Part shown: in pieces, positions 58,138-64,000 of the stretch
Layout of the letters: the number at the start of each line of letters is the position of its first letter
Position numbering within the stretch: position 1 is the first letter of the stretch
NCBI GenBank assembly: GCA_910583835.1
Contig: CAJTYM010000017.1
Span: forward strand, 10,438-74,437
Length of the DNA stretch: 64,000 nucleotides
Origin: an uncultured Lachnospiraceae bacterium
GTDB taxonomy: Bacteria; Bacillota; Clostridia; Lachnospirales; Lachnospiraceae
Direction of reading: 5' to 3'
Position numbers and translations under genes: made by a program
The notes under the pieces: generated by a model
Told to the model about the DNA's origin: nothing
What the model saw: the letters and a program-made list of their open reading frames with translations, nothing else
Database searches by the model: none

Positions 58138-58448
58138 CCCTGCCAACAATAGGTAAATGGTTTTATATGATTCTGTCCGGGGAAAAGGGGGAGGAATACA
58201 GGGAGATAAAGCCGTATTACACAAGCCGTTTCAAGAAAATATTTGATATGTTCCCTCATTCAAATATACCGTGTGGAACCGACAAAAGGGAAATCAAATT
58301 TAGGAATGGATACGGAAAAGATAAGCCGGAATTTGTAGCACGCTGCACCTTGGATATTAAAACAGGTCGGGAAGATTGGGGAGCAGAGCCGGGGAAAGAG
58401 TATTACACACTGAAAATACATGAGATTACGGAAAGGAGCGGTTGTTGA
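58131..58448 (+). CDS. ASCH-domain protein
   Basis: 105 residues. LPTIGKWFYMILSGEKGEEYREIKPYY is the N-terminal part of the ASCH fold, a PUA-like beta barrel that binds RNA or, in some members, hydrolyses N4-acetylcytidine. Catalytic Lys and Glu candidates are present (GEKGEEYRE). Its role in the element is not known. Confidence 0.75.
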   Translation: MLTLPTIGKWFYMILSGEKGEEYREIKPYYTSRFKKIFDMFPHSNIPCGTDKREIKFRNGYGKDKPEFVARCTLDIKTGREDWGAEPGKEYYTLKIHEITERSGC

Positions 58449-58449
58449 T

Positions 58450-58689
58450 ATGCAGGTAGCAGGATTTATGGTAGGGTGTCCTTTTAAATTGGGCGACCGT
58501 ATAGCAGTTGCGTACATAGGAGGAAAGGCGGTATTGAATTATCCGGCAGGAGTTGATGACGCAACCATAACAGACATTATAACGGCCCATAGCCTTAAAA
58601 ATGATACGGTAACATTTCTCTATGAATTGAACGGAAAAGAAAAGTTAGAGTTGATAAGATGGGAAGATATGCAGGAGGAAGAATATTGA
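58450..58689 (+). CDS. small protein of unknown function
   Basis: 79 residues from ATG 58450 with GGAAAGGAG upstream. Predicted mainly beta strands (IAVAYIGGKAVLNYP, TVTFLYELNGKEKLELI) with an acidic tail. No family recognised. Its stop overlaps the recU start. Confidence 0.65.
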   Translation: MQVAGFMVGCPFKLGDRIAVAYIGGKAVLNYPAGVDDATITDIITAHSLKNDTVTFLYELNGKEKLELIRWEDMQEEEY

Positions 58690-59303
58690 ATAGTCAAGGG
58701 TTTGTGACCGATTCGGACACGGAAAGAGAATTGCGGAAATGGCAGCAGGCAAGGGATATGCCAATAGACGCAGAGAAGATAAGGCAGCAGTATAAAAACA
58801 AGCAGAACAACGCACAAGGGCAGCATTTTGAGCGTGAAATACTTGCAGGGTGCAGGATGTACGAGCAGAAAGGCATAGCCATGATAGACAAAACGCCGGA
58901 GCCGTTCCGTGTGACAAGCAAGAACCATAGGACGGGGGAATTTATGGGGCGTTTCAGCACACACGCACAACCAGACTTTCAAGGGACCTTATACGGCGGT
59001 CGCTCTATCATGTTTGAAGCGAAGAGGACCGGGAAAGACAGGATAACCCGGAACGTCCTTACGGATACGCAAATGGACGTATTGGAGAAGCACAACCGAT
59101 TAGGGGCGTTGTGTGGTGTCTGTATCAGTATACAAGATGATTTTTTCTTTATCCCTTGGAATGTATGGCGTGATATGAAAGAAATGTACGGACGGCAGTA
59201 TTTGAAAGCAGATGATATAGAGGAATACAAGGTAAGGTTTGACGGTGCGGTACATTTCTTACAGAACATAGACACGGGGATATTTGCGGAGGGGCAGGCA
59301 TGA
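58686..59303 (+). CDS. RecU-like Holliday junction resolvase
   Basis: About 205 residues, taken to begin at TTG 58686 because AGGAGG lies 7 bases upstream; ATG 58659 is in frame but poorly placed. RecU nuclease marks: GQHFEREI, PEPFRVTSKNHRTGEF, QPDFQGTLYGGRSIMFEAKRT (a PD-ExK type active site) and the later FIPWNVW. RecU cuts four-way junctions; phage copies help resolve replication or packaging intermediates. Overlaps the next gene by 4 bases. Confidence 0.85.
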   Translation: MNSQGFVTDSDTERELRKWQQARDMPIDAEKIRQQYKNKQNNAQGQHFEREILAGCRMYEQKGIAMIDKTPEPFRVTSKNHRTGEFMGRFSTHAQPDFQGTLYGGRSIMFEAKRTGKDRITRNVLTDTQMDVLEKHNRLGALCGVCISIQDDFFFIPWNVWRDMKEMYGRQYLKADDIEEYKVRFDGAVHFLQNIDTGIFAEGQA

Positions 59304-59683
59304 GCGATAAGGATATGGTTATTGAGTTGCTGGGGATTGCGGAGGTTGCAGAGGACGGAACGGTAGATTTTACCGACCGTGCAAAAGAAATCATTATGGA
59401 CTTGGCGGAGAAGTACGGAAAAACGCCCATATACGAGCAGGCGAAGAAAGAAACGCCGGAATGGGTAAACACCGCAACGGCAGCAGAGATTTACATACAA
59501 ATGTGCGACCGTATCGTACAAGTGCCTACCGTATCGCACGTGATTTTTTCTGTAAAGATACTGATACCGATTCTTTGGAAAAAGATACAGGAGGAAGAGG
59601 GAAAGGTATATTTCCGTAAGACGGCATCAGTCGGTAAAACGGAAGCCCTCTTAAATCAAATAGGAGAAATAATGGAATCTTAG
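59300..59683 (+). CDS. hypothetical protein
   Basis: 127 residues with start overlapping recU (ATGA). Mostly helical: VIELLGIAEVAEDGTV, AKEIIMDLAEKYG, TAAEIYIQMCDRIVQ, with a short hydrophobic stretch VIFSVKILIPILW. No motif recognised; not clearly membrane-anchored. Confidence 0.65.
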   Translation: MSDKDMVIELLGIAEVAEDGTVDFTDRAKEIIMDLAEKYGKTPIYEQAKKETPEWVNTATAAEIYIQMCDRIVQVPTVSHVIFSVKILIPILWKKIQEEEGKVYFRKTASVGKTEALLNQIGEIMES

Positions 59684-59693
59684 GAGGTAGCCT

Positions 59694-59990
59694 ATGGCAG
59701 CAGTTGACAGGATATTGAGCGGTTGTATTCCCTGCTACGGCATGATGAAAACGGCAATGCCTGGACCGGAAAAGAAGAACAGAAAGAAATATGAAAACCG
59801 CAGGCTTACGGAGGCTGACCCCAAGACCGAAAAGCCAAGGCTGAAAGCAGGGGTAAGCACGGAAAGGGCGGTTGAAGTCCTCTGTATGTTTGAGGATACG
59901 GACGTATTGCCCTATCAGATTAAGGAAATGAAAGTAACCATAGCCAACTTGCAGGCTAGGGTTAAAAAATTGGAGGATTGGCAGGAATGA
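59694..59990 (+). CDS. small basic protein of unknown function
   Basis: 98 residues. A basic N-terminal half (PEKKNRKKYENRRLT) is followed by a short coiled-coil end (MKVTIANLQARVKKLEDWQE). AGGAGGTAGCCT precedes the start. No family recognised. Confidence 0.65.
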   Translation: MAAVDRILSGCIPCYGMMKTAMPGPEKKNRKKYENRRLTEADPKTEKPRLKAGVSTERAVEVLCMFEDTDVLPYQIKEMKVTIANLQARVKKLEDWQE

Positions 59991-60217
59991 AGATTACTAA
60001 GATTATTGCAGACAAAAAACCTTTGTTTTGTTGTGAGTGTCCTTTGAATGTTACGGCGATTAAAATTAATAAGGCGGAGTGCGGAGAAAACAAAACAGTA
60101 TTAGACGGCGGGCCGGGGTGGAAAGTTGGCGGTAAAGTGCCGGATAACCGTTGTCTGATAACGACAGTAGAAGAGGAAAAGCAAGGGAGGCGGTATCGTG
60201 CCAACAAAGGACGCTGA
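59987..60217 (+). CDS. small Cys-containing protein of unknown function
   Basis: 76 residues from ATG 59987 overlapping the previous stop (ATGA). CCECPLN and later AECGE and DNRC may form one metal site. Similar short CPL-motif proteins occur in Firmicute phages. Function unknown. Confidence 0.6.
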   Translation: MKITKIIADKKPLFCCECPLNVTAIKINKAECGENKTVLDGGPGWKVGGKVPDNRCLITTVEEEKQGRRYRANKGR

Positions 60218-60392
60218 AAAGATAGTACAGGCAGCAGTATACATAGATGGCAAGCCAATAAAACGGATACAGGAAATAAGACCACAGAAAATTAAGGCTG
60301 AAAGGTCGTTTGTATACAGGCTTGTAGAACTAATAAAATTAGAAATTTTTATATTCATGTTTAAGTTAAGGCATAGAAGAAAGGGGCGGTAA
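60198..60392 (+). CDS. small basic protein of unknown function
   Basis: 64 residues from GTG 60198, with GGGAGGCGG upstream. The C-terminus carries one hydrophobic segment (VYRLVELIKLEIFIFMFK) and a basic tail, possibly membrane-associated. It overlaps the previous gene by 20 bases. Confidence 0.55.
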   Translation: MPTKDAEKIVQAAVYIDGKPIKRIQEIRPQKIKAERSFVYRLVELIKLEIFIFMFKLRHRRKGR

Positions 60393-60394
60393 TA

Positions 60395-62122
60395 TTGCAG
60401 GAATTGACATTAGGCAGCCTATTTGACGGTATCGGCGGTTTCTGTTATGCGGCACAGCTGACAGGCAGGATAACGCCGATATGGGCGGCAGAGATTGAGC
60501 CGAGTTGCATTGACATAACACGCTGCCGATTCCCGGAGGTTATGCACGTTGGTAGCGTGACGGAGTTGAAAGGCGACGAGATACAGCCCGTGGATATAAT
60601 CACTTTCGGGAGTCCGTGCCAGGATTTAAGCATAGCAGGGCAGAGAAAAGGGTTAAAGGGCAACCGTTCCGGGTTGTTCATGGAAGCAATCAGAATCATA
60701 GAGGAAATGAGGTCAGCAACAAATGGTAAATATCCAACTTTCATTATTTGGGAGAATGTACCCGGTGCTTTTTCATCAGCAGACGGAGCAGATTTTAGAG
60801 CCGTGCTTGAAAAAGTCACAAAAACCAGTATTCCAATGCCTGCAAGTGGCAGGTGGGCAACCGCAGGAATGGTTAGAGGGGGAGAGGCTGACGCAGCTTG
60901 GAGAGTGCTTGACGCCCAATTTTGGGGAGTACCCCAACGTAGAAAGAGAATCTACCTTGTCGGAGATTTTGGAGGACAACGTGCCGGAGAAATACTCTTT
61001 AAGCCCGAAAGCCTGCTTGGGTATACTCCGAAGAGCAAAGAACAAAAACAGGAAATTGCCGGACAATTTGCGGATAGCCTTAGAGCAGAAAATAGCAGAG
61101 CAGGGGGGGAGGTAATCGGGTTGGACTTTGCACACGCTGACAGCGTAGTAAGGATTTTTGAGGATAAGACCCCTACGATATTGCAAAATATGGGGCGAGG
61201 CGGTCAAATACCTTGCGTAATGCACGAAAAGCGGACGGTGGCAGGATTTACATATAACCAAGGCGGAGAGGGCAAGGGGTTAGGGTTTGAGGAAGAAAAA
61301 GCACCTACCATTATGACAGGTGGCAGAGGGGCGGTGCTTGTTGAAGATAAAGTTAAATGCCTTACACCGTGGGATTCTCAATCCAAAAGAATTTATGATG
61401 AAAAAGGGAGTTATCCGACATTGCAGGCAATGAGTAACGGCGGAGGGGACCAGTCGGCGGTATTCATGGTAAAGAAAAGCGTTATACCTTTGCGTGATGA
61501 AGTGACCCGGAATAAGGCAAGCAACGGATTAGGCGTTGGGGAAGCCGGGGGGCCATGCCCGACACTTACCACGGCGGACGTACACAGCGTCTTCTACGAA
61601 GCGTATCAGCACCACGGATACAGGGAGAGCAGCACAAGCGGTACGCTTACGGCAGACCAAAACAGCACCATAAGGGGCGATACGCCTTTAGTGGTCCGCA
61701 CGGATAAAAGGGTCTTTGAATTGAACCAGCACGGAGGATACAGGGAAACGGACGCAAGCGGAACATTGAGGGCAGCAGGGGGGGATTACGGCGGAGGGTC
61801 GGAAACAATCATAACCGAGAGCCACAGGACAAAGGAGAATACCCCTGGCAAGCCAAGAAGCATTAAGGACATTCTGAAAAAGGCGGTACAGCGTGTTGTC
61901 TATGTCATACGCCGATTGACCCCGGTAGAGTGTGAGAGGTTGCAGGGATACCCGGATAACTGGACGAAATACGGTGCAGACGGCACGGAAATAGCCGATA
62001 CGGCACGTTATAGGGCGATAGGCAATAGTATATGTGTCTTTTGCGCGGAAAGGGTGTATTTGGGGATTTTAGACGCATTGACGGAGGTATCAGATGAAAG
62101 AGAAAACGAAAGCATTTTATAA
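60395..62122 (+). CDS. DNA (cytosine-5) methyltransferase with extended central insert
   Basis: 575 residues, TTG start at 60395 behind AAGGGGCGGTAA. C5-methylase motifs: GSLFDGIGGFCYAA (I), nucleophile Cys75 in GSPCQDLS (IV), Glu120 in ENVPG (VI), QRRKRIYLVG (VIII, around 181-190), RRLTPVECERLQGYPDNW (near 520) and RYRAIGNSI (X). The stretch from about 200 to 500, normally a compact recognition domain, is enlarged and has several similar units (HGYRESSTSGTLTADQ, GGYRETDASGTLRAAG, KAPTIMTGGRGAVLVE, KTPTILQNMGRGG). This type is common in phages, where it masks host restriction sites. Confidence 0.92.
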   Translation: MQELTLGSLFDGIGGFCYAAQLTGRITPIWAAEIEPSCIDITRCRFPEVMHVGSVTELKGDEIQPVDIITFGSPCQDLSIAGQRKGLKGNRSGLFMEAIRIIEEMRSATNGKYPTFIIWENVPGAFSSADGADFRAVLEKVTKTSIPMPASGRWATAGMVRGGEADAAWRVLDAQFWGVPQRRKRIYLVGDFGGQRAGEILFKPESLLGYTPKSKEQKQEIAGQFADSLRAENSRAGGEVIGLDFAHADSVVRIFEDKTPTILQNMGRGGQIPCVMHEKRTVAGFTYNQGGEGKGLGFEEEKAPTIMTGGRGAVLVEDKVKCLTPWDSQSKRIYDEKGSYPTLQAMSNGGGDQSAVFMVKKSVIPLRDEVTRNKASNGLGVGEAGGPCPTLTTADVHSVFYEAYQHHGYRESSTSGTLTADQNSTIRGDTPLVVRTDKRVFELNQHGGYRETDASGTLRAAGGDYGGGSETIITESHRTKENTPGKPRSIKDILKKAVQRVVYVIRRLTPVECERLQGYPDNWTKYGADGTEIADTARYRAIGNSICVFCAERVYLGILDALTEVSDERENESIL

Positions 62123-62300
62123 AACAGCATTCAAGTTTTGGGTAAAAGAAAAACTGATACAGTTTGCAGCAACCTTTGTGCTTGTGTTTGCTGTCGGTTT
62201 TGTACATTACGCTCTTGGTTGGAATATGGGATATACGGCATTATTTCTTATAACATGGCAAAAAGTAAAACAGGTTTGGGGTGATAAAGATAATGTGTAA
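62094..62300 (+). CDS. small membrane protein
   Basis: 68 residues with one or two hydrophobic segments (FAATFVLVFAVGFVHYALG and MGYTALFLITW) and basic ends. Starts inside the methyltransferase end with GGAGGTATCAG just upstream. Function unknown. Confidence 0.65.
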   Translation: MKEKTKAFYKTAFKFWVKEKLIQFAATFVLVFAVGFVHYALGWNMGYTALFLITWQKVKQVWGDKDNV

Positions 62301-62559
62301 ATGCCATATATGCGGTAAGCCTGCCTTGGAGGTCGTGGAAGTCTGCCCGGAATGTTTGCGGAGGGCAGCAGTTGACCCCGGACAGATAAAGCGGTTAAAG
62401 CAGATTAGCAGCATATTAAGCATTACGGCAGGGACCGGCTCGAACATAAAGGAGTGCATGGAAAGCATATTGGAGATTGCGGAGGGTTTGGGAAGGAGCG
62501 GTAGCATTGGCAAAGAAGGGCAGGAGGGAAAAGGGGCAGCAGTTCCAGAAAAGCAATAA
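62293..62559 (+). CDS. small zinc-ribbon protein
   Basis: About 88 residues from ATG 62293. CKCHICGK and CPEC (spacing 12) form a probable zinc ribbon at the N-terminus, followed by a helical tail. Alternative start GTG 62281. Function unknown; such ribbons in phages often modify host enzymes, which is not shown here. Confidence 0.6.
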   Translation: MCKCHICGKPALEVVEVCPECLRRAAVDPGQIKRLKQISSILSITAGTGSNIKECMESILEIAEGLGRSGSIGKEGQEGKGAAVPEKQ

Positions 62560-62800
62560 GGTTACATACAACAAATACAAGCCGAACAGGCAGGCAAGGC
62601 GGTTAGGGATAAAGGCGGAGACGCCGCCGAAGCAGGAAGAGCCTAAGAGGGTATCCAAGGCGGAGGTATTGAGGGATAGGGTGCAGCAGGCAAAGGAAGC
62701 GGAAAGGCGGATAGTACCGCAAGGCATGACCTACGGGGAATATCTGCAATATCTGAAAGGCAAACGGCAGCAGTTGGAGGGAAAGATAAAAAAGGGGTAA
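62507..62800 (+). CDS. small Lys/Arg/Gln-rich protein
   Basis: 97 residues from TTG 62507, chosen because GGAAGGAG is 8 bases upstream. Extremely basic and low-complexity (AKKGRREKGQQFQKSNK; AEVLRDRVQQAKEAERR), ending in a predicted helix. It overlaps the zinc-ribbon gene by 53 bases in another frame. No family recognised. Confidence 0.55.
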   Translation: MAKKGRREKGQQFQKSNKVTYNKYKPNRQARRLGIKAETPPKQEEPKRVSKAEVLRDRVQQAKEAERRIVPQGMTYGEYLQYLKGKRQQLEGKIKKG

Positions 62801-62806
62801 TGCGCA

Positions 62807-62974
62807 ATGGCAAAATATGAGGTTGAATACGCATTATTTAAAAAATGCGTCATAGAAGCGGGTTCTTTAGAGGAAGCCAAAGACAAGGCACATACGGCAG
62901 AAGATGAAGAGATAGAAAGCACGGAAATAGAGAACACGGGCTATGTAGTTTGGGAAGAGCCGAAGAAAATCTAA
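62807..62974 (+). CDS. very small acidic protein
   Basis: A 55-residue reading frame, ATG 62807 to TAA 62974, behind AAAAGGGGTAATGCGCA. The product opens MAKYEVEYALFKKCVIEAGS and is acidic after that (EDEEIESTEIENTG). The pattern of a beta strand pair and a helix resembles small phage proteins. Start position and spacing support it; no family recognised. Confidence 0.5.
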   Translation: MAKYEVEYALFKKCVIEAGSLEEAKDKAHTAEDEEIESTEIENTGYVVWEEPKKI

Positions 62975-62975
62975 A

Positions 62976-63072
62976 ATACTTATATAAGTATACAAGATGC
63001 ACAAAGAATGGCTATACCTATACAAGTATATTTATGGATGTTTCCGGGTTGTATTTATACTTATATAAGTAT
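62976..63072. promoter_or_regulatory. cluster of 16-bp palindromes (operator or iteron array)
   Basis: ATACTTATATAAGTAT is a perfect palindrome at 62976-62991 and again at 63057-63072, with a degenerate copy ATACCTATACAAGTAT at 63014-63029. Start-to-start spacings are 38 and 43 bases. Related sites stand ahead of the Rep gene at 55196-55233. A repressor operator or replication iterons are both possible. Confidence 0.6.
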
Positions 63073-63118
63073 ATAATAGAATCATTAAAGGAAAATAAAT
63101 ATACGGAGGTAATCGGAT

Positions 63119-63376
63119 ATGGAAAAAACATTTTTTGAGGAATTGAAACTAAGGGCGATTATGGCAGCAATGAGCGTAAATAGGGCGGCAGAGGATAAAG
63201 ACGTAAAAAGAAACCGTGTAAATTATGGGGAGTTGATAGCATGGACTAGATTATTAAGAGATATGGGTCATGAAACAGATACCCCGGTTTGGGAGGATAG
63301 GGGAGAAAACGAGTGTTTAAAAAACCCGAGACTAAAGATTGACGGAGAAACAGTTATAGAATTTGAAAAGGCATAA
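63119..63376 (+). CDS. small protein of unknown function
   Basis: 85 residues from ATG 63119 behind GGAGGTAATCGGAT. Mostly helical (LRAIMAAMSVNRAAEDKDV, LIAWTRLLRDMGHE). It follows the palindrome cluster directly and may be controlled by it. No family recognised. Confidence 0.6.
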   Translation: MEKTFFEELKLRAIMAAMSVNRAAEDKDVKRNRVNYGELIAWTRLLRDMGHETDTPVWEDRGENECLKNPRLKIDGETVIEFEKA

Positions 63377-63697
63377 ATAGCCGAAATAGCGGTTTATCCG
63401 CTATCAAGACAGGTCGGCAACCTGTTTTCTGACGAGGGCAAGCCAATAGCCGCGGCAGGGATAGAGTGAAAAAATAGCAGCGGGCACACCAAGCTAGAGA
63501 GTGTGTAGACAGTCAACAGGTTTTTCGTAATTTTTTAATGTGAAAAATTGCAACGCCTATCACAAATGCCAGAAAGGCGGTTGGATTCCATGATAAGGGG
63601 ACCACCGAAACGGAAAGGCGGGTGCACATTTTATAGAGTGCAAGCCTTGGGGATTGTATAAAGTGTGCAAACACACTTCATAACGGAGGAAAGAGAA
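63377..63697. other. gene-free stretch with hairpins
   Basis: No convincing gene. Two tandem stems open it: ATAGCGGTTTATCCGCTAT (63385-63403) and ACAGGTCGGCAACCTGT (63409-63425). The rest is mixed sequence with a T-rich patch near 63510-63540 and ends in the ribosome site of the next small gene. It could hold a promoter, a small RNA or an origin; none is identifiable. Confidence 0.5.
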
Positions 63698-63922
63698 ATG
63701 AAGAAAGAAGAGAAGTTGAAGGAACTGAAAGAAATAAAGCAGGAAGAGGAAAAGGGCATTGCAGATACTTGGAACAAATGCAAGCAAATGGTGAATAGCC
63801 AAGAATGTACGGCAGATACCGTAGCGGAATTAGGAGGGACTGCTGGGGCATTGATGTTACGCCTGTGGGATTTGCGTGAAGTTGAACGTACAATAGATTT
63901 ATTGGAATCGTTGGAAGGGTGA
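63698..63922 (+). CDS. small helical protein of unknown function
   Basis: 74 residues from ATG 63698 behind GGAGGAAAGAGA. Highly charged N-terminal helix (KKEEKLKELKEIKQEEEK) and a second helix (LMLRLWDLREVERTIDLLESL). No family recognised. The last 78 bases of the window hold no complete gene. Confidence 0.6.
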   Translation: MKKEEKLKELKEIKQEEEKGIADTWNKCKQMVNSQECTADTVAELGGTAGALMLRLWDLREVERTIDLLESLEG

Positions 63923-64000
63923 ACGGCAGGAAAACAAAAGAACATTAAGCAACTTGGTTAAATGTCAAGAAAAACTTTTGAAAGATTTTGAGAAAAAAGG

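Larger units (their letters stand above)
52122..64000 (+). mobile_element. phage- or ICE-like integrated block (right part outside the window)
   Basis: All recognisable genes from 52.2 kb on run on the plus strand, are small, overlap by 1-4 bases, use many GTG and TTG starts, and include phage-type families: YopX-like proteins, HUH replication initiator, radical SAM, adenine and cytosine methyltransferases, DnaQ-like exonuclease, ASCH and RecU. The block starts just after the rplT terminator. Integrase, packaging, head and tail genes are not present here, so the limits and type (prophage, phage-plasmid or ICE) remain open, and no att site can be defined from one side. Confidence 0.75.

Noticed and set aside
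62950..63138. 62-codon open frame across the palindrome cluster
   Set aside because: The residues YLYKYT and YLYLYKY arise from translation of the ATACTTATATAAGTAT repeats; no ribosome site, and the next real gene overlaps its end.

Overview
The window looks like the chromosome of an anaerobic gut or rumen Firmicute of the Lachnospiraceae type. This is inferred from gene content and style: a V/A-type ATP synthase, formate-tetrahydrofolate ligase next to folD, a Rex redox repressor, glycogen synthase, large Lys-rich secreted glycan-active proteins ending in FN3 or Ig-like domains, an alr-mazF pair, and strong AGGAGG ribosome sites. The species cannot be named from the sequence.

1-7.8 kb holds the end of a V-type ATPase operon (A end, B, an inserted secreted metallophosphoesterase, D) followed by a MoxR / DUF58 / transglutaminase trio. 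7.8-18.7 kb holds a GntR regulator with its own palindromic operator, NADP-isocitrate dehydrogenase, an ABC-F ATPase, Rex with a Rex-like site and a consensus promoter, a coiled-coil protein, NAD(P)HX repair, alanine racemase, a MazF toxin, a CNNM/CorC transporter and YebC. 18.9-24.9 kb holds two secreted glycoside hydrolases, a 1635-residue GH59-like enzyme and a GH5. 25.8-42.7 kb is housekeeping: metY, glgA, a phosphatase, Uma2, GtrA, TepA, FtsK, fhs, folD, pheA, a DUF815 ATPase and a Ppx/GppA-HD protein. 43-50.6 kb holds ppk, a HAD phosphatase, a PHP phosphoesterase and two secreted proteins (CAP and Ig-like). 50.7-52.1 kb is infC-rpmI-rplT with a leader attenuator and an AUU-started infC.

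Immediately after the rplT terminator, from about 52.13 kb to the window end, a co-oriented phage- or ICE-like block begins: a small IS30-type HTH protein, a C-type-lectin/FGE-fold protein that looks like the target of a diversity-generating retroelement (DGR), two YopX-like proteins, an HUH replication initiator, a radical SAM protein, two DNA methyltransferases, a DnaQ-like exonuclease, an ASCH protein, RecU and many small proteins. No integrase, structural gene or reverse transcriptase is in the window, so the element continues past 64 kb.

The most interesting non-gene signals are: (a) a 778-bp element at 24932-25709 that is one giant imperfect palindrome, sharing its GTAACAGTT(C/T)AGC ends and an 8-bp target-duplication pattern with a 164-bp element at 30782-30945 (IS66-like MITEs); (b) a second MITE type at 15821-16015 with a perfect 8-bp duplication; (c) a DGR variable region followed by a GC-rich hairpin with no visible template or reverse transcriptase; (d) a 16-bp palindrome, ATACTTATATAAGTAT, repeated in the phage-like block; (e) two further multi-hairpin intergenic repeat families. 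No tRNA, rRNA or CRISPR array was seen.
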